NCBI GenBank assembly: GCA_001510575.1
Contig: LNGK01000006.1
Span: 124,001 to 188,000 of the forward strand
Source: Knoxdaviesia capensis
Lineage: Eukaryota; Ascomycota; Sordariomycetes; Microascales; Gondwanamycetaceae
DNA: 64,000 nt
Direction of reading: 5' to 3'
The position numbers and the translations under genes were made by a program. How positions within the stretch are numbered: position 1 is the stretch's first letter; every line of letters starts with the position of its first letter. Under the pieces are notes generated by a model, which saw nothing but the letters and a program-made list of their open reading frames with translations, did no database searches and had not been told where the DNA came from. Positions 23,096 through 35,234 of the stretch are shown here, one piece after another.

Positions 23096-24953
23096 ATGGC
23101 TTCCGCTGCTCAGGATTTGCCTGATCGCACCAAGGTGGCTGCGACAATCACCTACGTCGATACTGATACGGGCGCCGACGACGCCACGGCCGATGGCTCC
23201 GAGGCCAAACCCTACAAGTCCCTCCCCTTTGCCTACGTCCAGAATGTCGACAGCCCCTCTTCCACATACTTGAGTCGTGCCTCCGTTACCGGAGCTCTGG
23301 AAGCCGGCCAGGACCCCGCCGTCCGGCTCGAGTGGAAGGAGCCCGCGAAGAGTGCAGTCAAGAAGGCCCAGGCTGCCCAAGACCAACACAAGAAGAAGCT
23401 GGTGAAGCAGGCCAAGGCGCTCGCCGAGGAGGAGGAGAAGAAGAAGCAGCGCGTGCAGAACCTGGAGGCCGCGAAGCAAATCGTCCTGAAGGAGGATGAG
23501 TCACTCCCCAAGGCCGTCCGCATCAGGCTTTCGCAGAAGGATATCGCACCGGGCACTCGCGTGAAGGTATTCGGCCGCATCCACCGTCTGCGCCCGCAGA
23601 AGCAGGCCACCTTCCTGACCTTCATCGACGGATACGGCCACCTCCAGTGCATTCTGCCTGCCGGAGACCTGACCAAGAACTATGATGCCCTGACGTTTGC
23701 CATTGGTACCTCGCTGGTGCTGTATGGAGAGCTGAAGACGGTGCTCGAGGGCCAGACCGCCCCCGACGGCCGTGAGCTGCACGTTGACTACTACGAGGTG
23801 GTCGGAACGTCGCCGTCGGACGAGGATGCTATCACCAACAAGGTGTCGTCGATGCAGAACCAGTGGGACTCGGCCATGCTGGACAACCGCCACCTCGTGC
23901 TCCGTGGCGACAACGCGGCTGCCATCATGAAGGTGCGTGCCGCTGTCGAGTGGGCCTTCGTCAAGGCTTACAAGGACCTCCGCATCACCAAGGTGTCTCC
24001 CCCGGCGCTCGTGCAGACGCAGTGCGAGGGTGGTGCTACGCTGTTCAGCCTGCCGTACTACGATGAGACGTCGTACCTCACGCAGTCGTCTCAGCTGTAC
24101 TTGGAGACCGTGATTCCCAGCCTGGGCAGTGTATACTGCATTGAGAAGTCGTTCCGTGCCGAGAAGAGCTTGACGCGCCGCCACCTGTCGGAGTACACGC
24201 ACGTCGAGGCCGAGCTGGACTTTATCACCTTCGACGACCTGCTGGACCACCTGGAGGACATCATCAGCCGGGTTCTCGACGACGTGCTGTCGGACACGGA
24301 GATTGCGGGCTACCTGAAGGAGCTCAACCCGGACTTCAAGAAGCCAGAGATGCCGTTCCTGCGCATGAAGTACACCGACGCCATTGACTGGCTCAACGCG
24401 CAGGACCCGCCGATCCCCAACGAGGAGGGCAACCCGCACGTGTTTGGCGACGATATTGCCGAGGCGGCCGAGCGCCGCATGACCGACATCATCAACCGGC
24501 CGATCTTCCTGACGCACTTCCCCGTGGAGATCAAGGCGTTCTACATGAAGAAGGACCCCAACGACCTGCGCGTGACCGAGAGCGTGGACGTGCTGATGCC
24601 GGGTGTGGGTGAGATTGTCGGAGGATCGATGAGAATGGAGGGGTATGAGGAGCTGCTTGCTGCGTACGAGAAGCAGGGCATTCCGGCTAAGGATTACTAC
24701 TGGTACACCGACCAGCGCAAGTAAGTTTTGGCCCCTTCTCACCTAGCTGTCTGATACTGTTCATTGCATGCCACATCATGCCCAGCCTGGAACTAACATG
24801 CCCCCTTTTCTTCCTCTCTTCTATAGATACGGAACCTCTCCCCACGGCGGCTACGGACTCGGCCTCGAGCGGTTCCTGGCGTGGCTCTGCAACCAGCACA
24901 CTGTCCGCACCACTTGCATGTACCCCCGTTTCATGGGCCGGTGCAAGCCGTAA
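23096..24953 (+). CDS. DED81: Asparaginyl-tRNA synthetase, cytosolic
   Basis: Class IIb aminoacyl-tRNA synthetase that charges tRNA-Asn. Two exons, 23096-24720 and 24827-24953 (AA|A junction), give 583 aa. Residues 1 to about 85 are a variable N-terminal extension. A Lys/Glu-rich coiled coil (about 85-130) follows, then the anticodon-binding OB fold (VKVFGRIHRLR to LYGELKTV, about 155-215). The class II catalytic core has motif 2 (FRAEKSLTRRHLSEYTHVEAE, starting at about 353) and motif 3 (GGYGLGLERFLAWL, about 548-561, in exon 2). The ending YPRFMGRCKP is characteristic of AsnRS and separates it from AspRS. The only intron splits off the last 42 residues, including motif 3. The ATG follows a CT-rich leader and a CpcA-type box. 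Confidence 0.96.
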
Positions 24954-27190
24954 ATCCGGCGCGATAGGAAGTTCCCGCGCATACCAAACATCGCCGATCC
25001 TCGAAATAGAACCTAAAAAAAGTCTATCACTTGTGTGGTGACTCAAAATCAACATATCTTGCCTTCAATCTGTCTTGTCTCCTTTCAATTCTTCCCCTTT
25101 GCTTTATCTATCTTTTTTTTGTATTTTGACTTGTGTGCCACTGGTAGTCGAAGTCAGGTCTGACTGAACACCAGGACGCTTCGGGCCAAGATTTTGCTTT
25201 ACATGTTCCGGGATTTCAAGGATGGACTGCCTTACAGTGCTTATTTTTGTCAGGAATGGCTTTTAGAGCGGAGGATGCAATTGACTTTCTTGTTTCTTTT
25301 CGTTTTGCGGTGCTGAAATATGATTTGTCTATCTACACAAGCATATAGACTTGCAGCTCGGAGGTGAACCGTCACTTTCTGCACGGATTTGCCGCTGCTT
25401 GCCCAGCCTGGAGACGTCACCCTTTCCGCGCGTTCCAATATGACGATGCGGGGAAGAACGGCAATACCGGCAAGTCGAGAGGGCCTGGAAGAACTCGTAG
25501 ACTTAAGTGGCTTTGGGTGTTGCTGACTGAGTGTAAAGTTTTCCTCTATGCAGAGTATGTATGTGTGGAGTGTGAGGAACGGGTTGTCCCAGGACAGGAC
25601 GTGCCGGGAGACCACTTTGTCCAGTCTCCGAAATGTGGGTGTCTGCTCGTGAAAATCTTTCGTCGTTTGTACTGTAGGTACTTCCTTTATATATGGCCTC
25701 CCGCCTTTTCGGGCCATTGACCCTCCCACAGATAGATTGTGGCGTCTGCGCCGTTTGCTTGTTCCTGGCCGGTAGGCAAGATTGGTGATGGCGGGCGGGT
25801 GCATAGGCGTGCGGCGCTCACCCGCCAACAGCATCAAACACGGGATTGGCGGGGAGAAGGCGACTGGGTATATAAGAGACATGCAGATTACTTAGAGAAA
25901 CGAAGGAATGAATCATTGCAAACGCGCTGGTGCGGAGTGTGAGACTTCTCTCTCGACGTAGCAGGGGCACTTAGGGTTAAACCCCATATCGGATTGATTG
26001 GTCTCTGGCAGACTCCTTCTTCCGCCTGCTTAGCCGGCAAGCGGAGCCTGGAACACCTCTTGGCGGGTGGGTTGCAGAGAGCGGTGGGCAGAATAGAACA
26101 GGGGGCTATCAGATCGGGAGACTCCGAAGGGAAGGGGGGAAAAAAGAGATGAGAGAGTGTGGTGATATCGAGACAGACGTGCAAGAGACTACGACTAGCC
26201 TCACGGGATGGTTCCTCGCTGATGGGTGGTGAGACTAAGCCATTCAGGAGCGATGGATTGATGGATGTATCCTGCGTGCACTCAAGGCAAGGATTCATGA
26301 CATATGTATAGTGTATATGTATGTACATCTGCTATTTTGACGTTGCCGCTCGCCGATGGTTGCTTGGTGTATTTGTCTCTGGGAGATCTGCATGCGCAGC
26401 TGCACACACATGGGCCAGACTCCAATTTTTTTCATAGTTTTATTTTCGGGGGCAGGTCAGGTAATGCAGCAGGATCTTACTGAGAACGTGGCTGTGGGCG
26501 TTCTAATATATCTCTCTCCTCTTTCACAGCGCGGGAAAGCAAAGGTGCGCGTCGGCGATCTGCATTGGGGATTTCCATGATGCACGCACGGCACGACTGG
26601 GGGGTGTCTCTCTTTCTGCGTGGTGGGCAATGCTGGTGTGTTCAAGGCATTACAGAGCAATATCAGTAGCATAGGGGGGCAGTGAGCGATGTCCGCCCGC
26701 GCCAGTTTGGGTTTTCCTGTACACGATGAGGCGATAGGAACGAGGCTTCCTTCTAGGTTGCTTAGGATGGGAGGATTCGGTGATGGATCACGGAGGATGC
26801 AATTGCCAGGCGAGCTGGATTTTGGTGTTCTGGATTGTTGGTGTCCGAGTGGCCATTAATAGCACGTAGCTGAAAGGGGACGCCCAGGAAGGGGAAAATT
26901 GCCGTATTGAGCTTAGGTCGTGGAAGCTGCAGTGGTGCCACACACACACACAACACACACTTCGTGCATACACTATTCTGTCTCTTTTTTGTTCCTTCTG
27001 GAGAGGATTTGATATATTTAGCCAGGCCGGGCGTTCGTGGCGACTGCGCACACTGTATCGCCTTGGAGTAGAGGAGTGAGGGGACAATAAACCACACAAC
27101 CTCGATCTGACGATGGATGCCACGGACTGACTGGCTGGCTTGATGATTTCTTCTTTTTTGGGGGAGACGGTATTAGACAAGTTGAGTGTC

Positions 27191-27222
27191 TGTCTCTGTC
27201 TGTCTGTCTGTCTGTCTCTCTG
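27191..27222. repeat. (TGTC)n-type tetranucleotide microsatellite
   Basis: Tandem TGTC units with CT interruptions inside the gene-poor region. No coding context. Confidence 0.7.
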
Positions 27223-28451
27223 GGTATCTCTTCGGTTGGCGGCCAAAGCAGGGAGATTTATCCGCGACAAGTGACGGGAATATCATCCAGGGGCGGCTGT
27301 TGCTCTTCTCCTTCTGCTGATTGAAATACAGGACAGTACACACGCCCACACACCCCAGATTAGACAAAGAAATTCAAAACCTGCAAATTCGAGAGATGGG
27401 TCATTGTTTAAGATCCCTGATGTAACGCGCCCCTGCTGTCTGAAAGAACACCAGAAAAAGGCAAAAGGAGAAGGGTGACAGATGGGCATATGTGTTAAAA
27501 GCAAAAAAAATAAAGATAAAAATAAAGGGCCGTGAAGCTAGAGATGGCTTGCTTGAGCGACGAACACAGGTGAAGCATATCTTCACGATACGGGGGGGGA
27601 GATGGAAAGTTTCAGTGCTCCAAAAACAGCCGCCATCACCACCACCACACCTTCGAGTGTGTGAAAGGGCAAGTTAACGGAGGGCCCGTGCTGGGAGATA
27701 CGCTGCACAGGAGCGGCGCCACAGACACATGTTGCTTCTAAGGGGGACAGGCAATGTTGGGGGGGCGTTGAACAGTGGTAAATGAGCATTTTCTGCGACC
27801 CCAGTTAGGGACAATTTACAGCGCCATTTTTCGTAGGCGATGGTTCTACTACGACGTAGGTGAGTAAAGAGCTTGCAGGTATGTGTGTCTGGTTTTTTTT
27901 TGTGGGATTTGTTTTCTGGGTTTTTGGTTTAGTTCGGCTGCTTTGGGTTACATGGTTCTGCTGAAGCAACGCTACAAAACCCTTGGGTACGGGACCTGCA
28001 TATTGCTGGTGAAGCTAGGATGGAACCGTCGCTGGGCTACCCGTTGTGGCTTGGGCTGTATGCAGTGGTGCGGTAGGGGGAGAGAAAGAGATAAAAAGAG
28101 AGAAAGAGAGAGAGAGAGAGGAGCCAACCAACAGGACGGAGATAGAAGATGCGGGTGTTTGATATTGCTGTCAGTGTACTGTATGCACGAAGTGTTTGTG
28201 TTCTAGGATGTGACACAGAGCACCGGCTTTAGCTTAGCTTCAGAAGATGAACAGAGAGAAGAGCCAAAAAAAGAACAAAAAAAAGGAAGAAAAAGGGTTA
28301 GAGCATTGAATGGACAGACATGGGACTTGCTGATGTTGTTGGTTTCATTACTGAGACGTGTGGGAACTGGGAAGGGGACAGGACACCCTAGGTGCAAGAT
28401 AGAATTCTAGAACGTCTGTTCGTCTGGAGAGAGGGGGAGGAATAGTAAGTG

Positions 28452-28455
<4 letters not shown>

Positions 28456-28493
<38 letters not shown>
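28456..28493. repeat. (GA)n microsatellite
   Basis: Nearly 40 bp of uninterrupted GA on the plus strand (CT on the minus strand). A second run of about 25 bp is at 28854-28878. Confidence 0.85.
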
Positions 28494-28497
<4 letters not shown>

Positions 28498-29111
28498 GGC
28501 TGGATTGACGGAATATATCCACGGTTAAAGAGCCGGATGGTGTTGTGCTGGATCATATGTTGCACAATTCCCGTGGCTGTCAATAAGGAGCGGATGGATA
28601 GCAGCATAAAACACCACTCTTCCCCCTGGCCGCTATCGACGTGTGACCGAATTGTGCACCATTTTCGCTGCGGGTTCTAGAAGAGATGCTTTGCACAATT
28701 TCTATTGATTGCCTGGCTGACTGACTGATGGGTGGCACGGCACTCACACGCACACGCACACTCCACACGCAAACACCGCCAGAGGGCAACTGGGATGCTG
28801 TCAGGCCAGAGTTGAAAGCAGCGAGTGAGTAAGTGAGGATGGAACGAACAAACAGAGAGAGAGAGAGAGAGAGAGAGACCAGCCAACAAAGGCCGCTGTC
28901 GATGAGTGTGTGTGTGTGTGCCTCATCTGCATCCCTGCAGACTTGTCGTTGGCTTCTCTATCCGAGAACAGAAACAGAGCCGTGCCAGACCGGGCTTAGT
29001 TCAGAACCAGAAGGTGGTGGTGGACTGGTGATAAAGTGGCAATGATCCCCTGCGAATAATGCTGCTGGTGGCTCGCCCACCTTGACCCCTGAGAAGCAAA
29101 CAGACGCACAC

Positions 29112-29135
29112 ACGCACACACACACACACACACAC
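29112..29135. repeat. (CA)n microsatellite
   Basis: CA dinucleotide run in the gene-poor region. A (TG)n run lies at about 28906-28920. Confidence 0.8.
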
Positions 29136-31960
29136 GATCAGAACTCACGATAGCCAAGCTAGGTCGGCTGGTGGCCCTTGAGGCCTTGACCACCGTCGCG
29201 CCATTTCTCTTTCTCAGGGCAAAGAAGAACTCCATAAAGAGCTAAGGACCCTTACCTAAAACACGCTCTAATTCCGGCGGATAGGAACAATATGGCAAGA
29301 CATCCGTGCTCACCTTACTTACGGTTCTCAAAGAAAAAGAGCCGCTCCCCTCCCCTCCCCCATCATTGTTGGAAAGAAGGCTTGCCACCCCTTTTCCCTT
29401 TAGCTATAGTACAGTACAGTACATGCAAGTGACTGACTGATTCCACCGCCGGCCATTTGTTGCCGCAGATACTGCTGCTTTGAGCTGTGCTGCACGTACA
29501 CTGCATGTCTTGATGTGCAGTGATGATGGCCAGACGATCTCAGGAACCTGACATGAAAGAACTAAAAATATTCCCTTCATTCTTCTTGCCCCCTGGACCC
29601 GCTAGCCACATGTCGGAACCGGCCTGTCCCAACTGCTGGATCTGCCCTGAAGATATCGGCCAACCTGTCTCTCTCTCTCTCTTCACCCCACTGCAAACAC
29701 TCGAGATATGCGTGTATCGTTCATATATACGATAGTTGACCAAACACTCCGTAAATTGTGCTCACTGGGAACCGTCAGGATACTTTCCAACCCGACCCTC
29801 CCCAATTTCTCGGTACTTAAATTGCCACCTGCTCCCACGCGAGCACTAAGGTACCCGTGCCTGTTAGCCCTGGATTCCCCATCTAAAAGCCTGCTAAGTG
29901 AAAAATCACAAAAAATCCATCTTGTGAATGATATGAGCCAAGCAGGCCAGGCGAAAGAGAACGACGACCACAGACGAAGGTGAATTGATAACGTGCAGTC
30001 AATTGAGATCACGAGAAGGCGACGCTCATATTCTTATATCAGATATATGCTCTTACCGCGAGTCGATTCACTTAACGAAGCGCCGGCGCGCTCAGGAGGT
30101 CGGACGCATAAGCTTTCACGCCGCAGGTACGTGAATACTTATGTGCAAAGTACCCTCACACCGGAGCCACTGCACCAGGGTACCTCGGATCGTAAAACTG
30201 GCGACTCTGTCAAAAGCCCCCCCCAACTGACTACTTTACTGTACACTGCACCTTCCCTGCCATGGCCCTGTTCCTGCCTTGCTCTCATGCTCCTTCCAGA
30301 CCGTGGTTCGTCCAGTTTTTTTCGTGCTTTCTTCATTTTACGCCCCTAACTCAGTCCTGCTTGCCTTTTCGTTTGCTCCTACCCCCTTTAGACCTTTAGT
30401 GGCTCTTGCCTCTTGTTTCCCTCTCTCTCTCGCTTTTTCTGTACGTACCTGAACAGTCATCCACCCACTGCATCCCTTATTCTCGTTTTTCCCCTGGCTC
30501 TTCTCGTCATTTTCCTCAATCTCTTTTTTTCCCTCTCTTCTCTCTTCTCTCTTCTCTTTTTCCTCACCCTCGTTTTTTTCCTTTTCCTTTCCCTTCTAAT
30601 CCTTTCCCCCTCCCATCTGTGTCATTTTACGTTCCTTTTATTCTATATTCTTTATTATTCCTTTTTTGCCCTTCTTTTCTCTGCGCTGTATTCATCCTGT
30701 CCGGGGTATATCTCCGAATTTCTTTCGCTTCTTATCCTCTCGCTCTACCCTGATTTTTTTCCACCCCTTCATTTTCTGTGCGTCTTTTCGCTCCAGGGCA
30801 CAGTGGTATATTTGATTAAACTTCATTTTTTCTTTCTGGATTCAATTATTCTTATCCTTGTATACTTTTATTTAAATATTTTTTCTCTCGTTTTCGATTC
30901 TTGGTTCTCGTTTTTCAATCCTTTCCTCCATCTCCTTTTGTGTGTGGTTGGAGTGGGCTTCGACGATTTCTGACACAATCTTGAGCTTTCCTTCTCTTCG
31001 TGACACTCTCTTTTGCGTCTTGGGTCGACCCAATTCCGGCTACAATTGCTTTCAAGCTTCCGTATTCTTATTCTTCTGCTTCTTCCGGTAATCTTGTCGA
31101 CGTTTTCCTGTCTGTCCCGCTCTCTCATCCGTCTGTCGAGTCACAATCTTGCTCCTCCTCTTCGGCCTCGACTATTTCATCGACTTTTTACATCAACTAC
31201 AAACGCCATTTCTTCCCAACGCGACCTCTTTCTTCTCGACAGCTCTATTCTGTTATATCTATTGATCTGACGTATCTCCTGGCATCTTCTTGTGCCTTTG
31301 GCCCTTTCTGTGTGTGTTTGTGCCCTCAATTGCCCGCTGCATCTCGTGTGTCTTGTTCCCCAAAGAGCTCTGGATGTATCCATCACAAGTGCATGTAGGT
31401 ACCTACCTACCTGCATGATTCATATGTCCCCCGCGCAAACTTCCCTATTCCCGTCTTCCAATACACCAATTCTTCCCATGCAATTCTTCAAGTGCCTCAT
31501 TTCTTCCTCGTCTGGAAAGCTGCACTTTCCAAGCTTCCGTTTTCTGGCTTTGACTATATCTAGAGTTTGCTGGCTCGTATTGGGTGTGGAAAAAATTACC
31601 CCTGGAAAACCTGACCACAGTTGGTTTCCGTTTTCCCTGCATGATACCTGTCCTAAACTGCTTCATGCTCTGCTCAACACCTCACTTCAACTCACTGCCT
31701 TTGGCTGGAATTGTTTCTCTGTAGCATCTTGCTAACCACGCAATATTATATAACTAGAATTTCTTTTCCTGGAAACAGCAATCTGACCTTTTTTAACCCG
31801 TCGATCGAATTGGACTCGCAACCAGGAAAAAAAAAGGACATTTCAAACCCAGATTTCCGATTTTCCCGTGCCTGGATTTCTAGGCACCTTTCCGCTCTTC
31901 ACCACGGCGATCCTTTCCCATACCGGTCGGGACCCTCTTGTCCCCCACAACCTTCTCCCC

Positions 31961-34324
31961 ATGCAGGACATGTCTGGTCCGGCCGGCCCCGTGCCTGCCC
32001 GCTTCCACGGCCACGTCTCCAAGCCCTCCAACAGTGATACCGGCTTTTCTCACGGTGCCTTTGCCTCCAACGTTGGCGGCTTTGCCGATCGCCACCCGCG
32101 CCGTGCCGGAAATGTCCCGACCATTAACACCCAGCCCATGAACCATCAGGCTACCGCTGCTAACGGCAACGACATGACCACCCCCGCCACTGCCTTTGAC
32201 ATGCAGTTCACCCCTCTCCTCCCATCGCAGCTGCTTCTCGGCTCCCCATTCCAGCCTGGCAGCCCGGCCACCTTCGCCACTCCCCAGTTCCAGAACATGT
32301 CTGCTTTCCAGCACCAGCAGCAGCAGCAGGCGCAACAGCAAGCCCAGCAGCACCAGCAGCAAGCCCAGCAGAACGGCAGCTCCACGAGCCCCATTCCCCA
32401 GAATCTGTCTCCCCAGGCCTACCAGACCATCGTTTCTCCCTCGAGCTATGGCGCCCCCCAGTTCTTCAACGCTGCTCAGTCCCCGACCGGCGGCTATGGT
32501 AGCGTGCAAATGTCGGTCCAGCCCACCTCTCCCGTGTCTCTGAGCCAGGCTGCCACCGGCACTAGCCGCACCGTGTACCTGGGAAATATCCCCTCCGACA
32601 CCCCCGCCGAGGAAATCCTTGGTCATATCCGCAGCGGACAAATCGAGTCCGTTCGCCTTCTCCCCGATAAGAACTGCGCCTTCATTTCTTTCTTGGACGC
32701 CAGCTCTGCCACCCACTTCCACTCTGATGCCATCTTGAAAAAGCTCTGCATCAAGGGCCAGGATATTAAGGTCGGCTGGGGAAAGCCTTCCCAGGTCCCC
32801 TCTTCTGTGGCTCTCGCCGTCCAGCAGTCGGGAGCGTCCCGGAACGTGTACCTGGGCAATCTTCCCGAAGAGATGACCGACGAGGAACTCCGCGAGGATC
32901 TCGGAAAGTACGGCGCCATCGATACCATCAAGCTTGTCAAGGAGAAGAACATTGCCTTTGTGCACTACTTGTCCATTGCCAACGCCATCAAGGCTGTTTC
33001 GCAGCTTCCCCAGGAGGCCAAGTGGCAGGCCCCTCGCCGCGTTTACTATGGCAAGGACCGTTGCGCCTATGTTTCCAAGACTCAGCAGCAGAATGCCGCT
33101 CAGTATCTTGGCATCTCTCCCGGACATGCCCACATGCTCACCGGCGCTGATCGGGAGATGATTTCGACCGCCCTCGCCCAGCAGTCGGTTGCCGCTGCGG
33201 CTGTTGCCACCACCGCCGGTGGCCTGAACAACCTGGGTAACCGCACCATCTACCTCGGCAACATCCACCCCGAGACCACCATCGAGGAGATTTGCAACGT
33301 CATTCGGGGTGGTCTTCTGCACCACGTGCGCTACATCCCCGACAAGCATATTTGCTTCGTTACCTTTATCGATCCCACCGCTGCCGCTTCGTTCTATGCC
33401 TTGAGCAACCTCCAGGGCCTGATGATCCACAACCGCCGGCTCAAGATTGGCTGGGGCAAGCACTCGGGTGCTCTGCCTCCGGCCATCGCTCTGGCTGTCA
33501 GCGGTGGAGCGTCGCGCAACGTGTACATTGGCAACCTCGACGAGACTTGGACCGAGGAGCGCCTGCGCCAGGACTTCACTGACTATGGCGAGATTGAGCT
33601 TGTCAATGCTCTGCGCGAGAAGAGCTGCGCATTTGTCAACTTCACCAACATTGCCAACGCCATCAAGGCCATTGAGGCCATCAAGAGCAAGGAGGAGTAC
33701 CGCAAGTTCAAGGTGAACTTTGGCAAGGACCGTTGCGGCAACCCTCCCCGCCAGCTGTCCGAGCAGTCCCCCAAGCCGGAGGACGTGGCTTCTCCCCATC
33801 TCAACGGATCTCAAGCCAGCAGTTCGCCCACCAACGCCAATGCGCCCAGCCCGAACTCGGCGCTGTTCAACCCCACCAGCAACCCGCTCACCATGTATCT
33901 GAGCCATGTTTCGCACCAGGCCCAACATCAGCAACAGCAGGTCCTTATTTCCCAACAAGCCATGTACAACAGCGGCCAGCATTCCCCTGGAGAGGTGACT
34001 GTTGAGCTTGCGCCCAATGGCGGGTCGTCATCCCCTGGAATATCCAATGGATACACCAACGGCCAGACCTCGGGTGCCACCACCATTGGCGGCCTGTTGG
34101 CTCCGGCTAACGCCCGTGGCCAACACAACCGTGCTGTCAGCCTGCCGGCTCTTGCCGCGGGCTTCGAGAACGGAGGTGCCAACCCCTCCGGCATGCCAGG
34201 AAGCTTGGGCCCGTCCGATGGAGAGCGACGAGGTCACCAGTACCAGGCCAGCTATGGTGGAGGCTTCGGCCTGGCCATCCAGGGTGGCCTGAACGGCTGG
34301 GTGGAGGAGGAAGTGGCCAACTAA
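31961..34324 (+). CDS. mrn1: Four-RRM RNA-binding protein, Mrn1/Nrd1 family
   Basis: RNA-binding regulator related to S. cerevisiae Mrn1 and S. pombe Nrd1, which bind mRNA and influence differentiation and stress responses. Single exon, 787 aa from the ATG at 31961 (a second in-frame ATG is at 31970). The frame is open farther upstream but only to a GTG at 31868. The N-terminus is Ser/Pro/Gln-rich with a Gln tract (about 115-140), a prion-like low-complexity region. Four RRMs have RNP2-like cores: TVYLGNI (about 204), NVYLGNL (about 294), TIYLGNI (about 429) and NVYIGNL (about 519). RRM1 and RRM3 are each followed by a KVGWGK/KIGWGK block, and RRM2 and RRM4 by a YGKDRC/FGKDRC block, so the domains look like a duplicated pair. 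The C-terminal tail is Ser/Asn/Gly-rich. No intron is seen in the coding region. Confidence 0.9.
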   Translation: MQDMSGPAGPVPARFHGHVSKPSNSDTGFSHGAFASNVGGFADRHPRRAGNVPTINTQPMNHQATAANGNDMTTPATAFDMQFTPLLPSQLLLGSPFQPGSPATFATPQFQNMSAFQHQQQQQAQQQAQQHQQQAQQNGSSTSPIPQNLSPQAYQTIVSPSSYGAPQFFNAAQSPTGGYGSVQMSVQPTSPVSLSQAATGTSRTVYLGNIPSDTPAEEILGHIRSGQIESVRLLPDKNCAFISFLDASSATHFHSDAILKKLCIKGQDIKVGWGKPSQVPSSVALAVQQSGASRNVYLGNLPEEMTDEELREDLGKYGAIDTIKLVKEKNIAFVHYLSIANAIKAVSQLPQEAKWQAPRRVYYGKDRCAYVSKTQQQNAAQYLGISPGHAHMLTGADREMISTALAQQSVAAAAVATTAGGLNNLGNRTIYLGNIHPETTIEEICNVIRGGLLHHVRYIPDKHICFVTFIDPTAAASFYALSNLQGLMIHNRRLKIGWGKHSGALPPAIALAVSGGASRNVYIGNLDETWTEERLRQDFTDYGEIELVNALREKSCAFVNFTNIANAIKAIEAIKSKEEYRKFKVNFGKDRCGNPPRQLSEQSPKPEDVASPHLNGSQASSSPTNANAPSPNSALFNPTSNPLTMYLSHVSHQAQHQQQQVLISQQAMYNSGQHSPGEVTVELAPNGGSSSPGISNGYTNGQTSGATTIGGLLAPANARGQHNRAVSLPALAAGFENGGANPSGMPGSLGPSDGERRGHQYQASYGGGFGLAIQGGLNGWVEEEVAN

Positions 34325-35234
34325 TGACTGACTTGGACATGGGGGCTCATTAGGGTGAGGTTGCAGTCAAAAAGGGAGGAAGGGGCTTTGATTTGATTTT
34401 CACACGGGTTTTTTTTCTCTCTTCTTCTTCTTTTTCTTTTTCTTTTCATTTTTTATCGATATGTTAGAATGTTGTAATTCCCTGGTTTTCCATCTTGATC
34501 TCCTTTTCTTCCTTCCCCTTTTGCTTCTTTCTGTTTTATCTGTTATGTTAACATTTTTTCCCTCTTCTTTTCCTTTTTCTTCTCTATCTTGTTTTTCCTA
34601 TTAACTTTTTGTGTTTCTAAAGTTCTTTCTCCAAATCCATGCCTCTTTCTTCCTTTTAATATCCTATATAACCTTGCGTGCTATTTCAAAGGTGCCTATG
34701 ATAGAGTTTCTTCTTTGGAGTTGAATATTCCTTATGTTCTTTGTTCTTTCTGTGCCTTCTTGGGTGTATATATCATCATCCTAGGTTTAAGTATGGGAAT
34801 GTCGAGGTGGACCTGGAGGACAGGGCAAAGAGCGGCACCGAGAGGGGTCCGTCCCGATGCTCTTAACACCTGGATTCAGTGCTGATATATAGCATGCTTA
34901 GGGATATTTCGCAAAGAAAAGAAAATAAAATAAAAAGGGACTGTCTCTATATTTCTATATGCGTGTGACACTCTGAATTAGGGATTTTAAAAGGGTGCTA
35001 CTCCATGTGCTGCCAGCAGGTGAGGGCGGTGAAGGTTGTGAAGCTGGAATGCATTTGAGAGAAGATTAGCGGAAGTCGGTGTGTAACGGGAATACGAGCA
35101 AAAGAACGCAGAAACAGTGATGGTGGGTATACAAAACAGGAAATCAGAGGTTTATTCCAGTACTCCGCGCTGTATGGTTGAATCTAGGGTACCGAGCAAT
35201 GCTATCTTAGATTGGCTTCAAATGTTTTCTCCTT
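34325..35234. other. Convergent 3' spacer
   Basis: T-rich 3' UTR of the RRM gene followed by the 3' region of the phosphatase gene. No gene is seen. Confidence 0.6.

Larger units (their letters stand above)
24954..31960. other. 7-kb gene-poor region upstream of the RRM protein gene
   Basis: No gene that I can support. From about 25.9 to 29.2 kb the plus strand is purine-rich (many GA runs); from about 29.3 to 31.9 kb it is pyrimidine-rich. The switch is what two divergent leaders would give. An ATG-initiated 210-codon minus-strand ORF at 25250-25882 has no recognisable domain. A TATATAAG lies at 25869-25876 (plus) and a minus-strand TATATAAAG near 25687-25695. Several microsatellites are listed separately. 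The CT-rich segment 30400-31900 probably belongs to the promoter or long leader of the RRM gene and holds several upstream ATGs. Confidence 0.5.

Noticed and set aside
23501..24742. 413-codon minus-strand ORF opposite AsnRS
   Set aside because: Shadow of the synthetase; Val/Leu/His-rich low-information sequence.
25250..25882. ATG-initiated 210-codon minus-strand ORF
   Set aside because: No domain or recognisable pattern, and it contains a TATATAAAG within it. An ORF of this length can occur by chance in 64 kb, so I left it as unsupported pending RNA evidence.
31880..33982. 700-codon minus-strand ORF opposite the RRM protein gene
   Set aside because: It is a codon-bias shadow. The plus-strand frame has four intact RRMs; the antisense frame has no domain.
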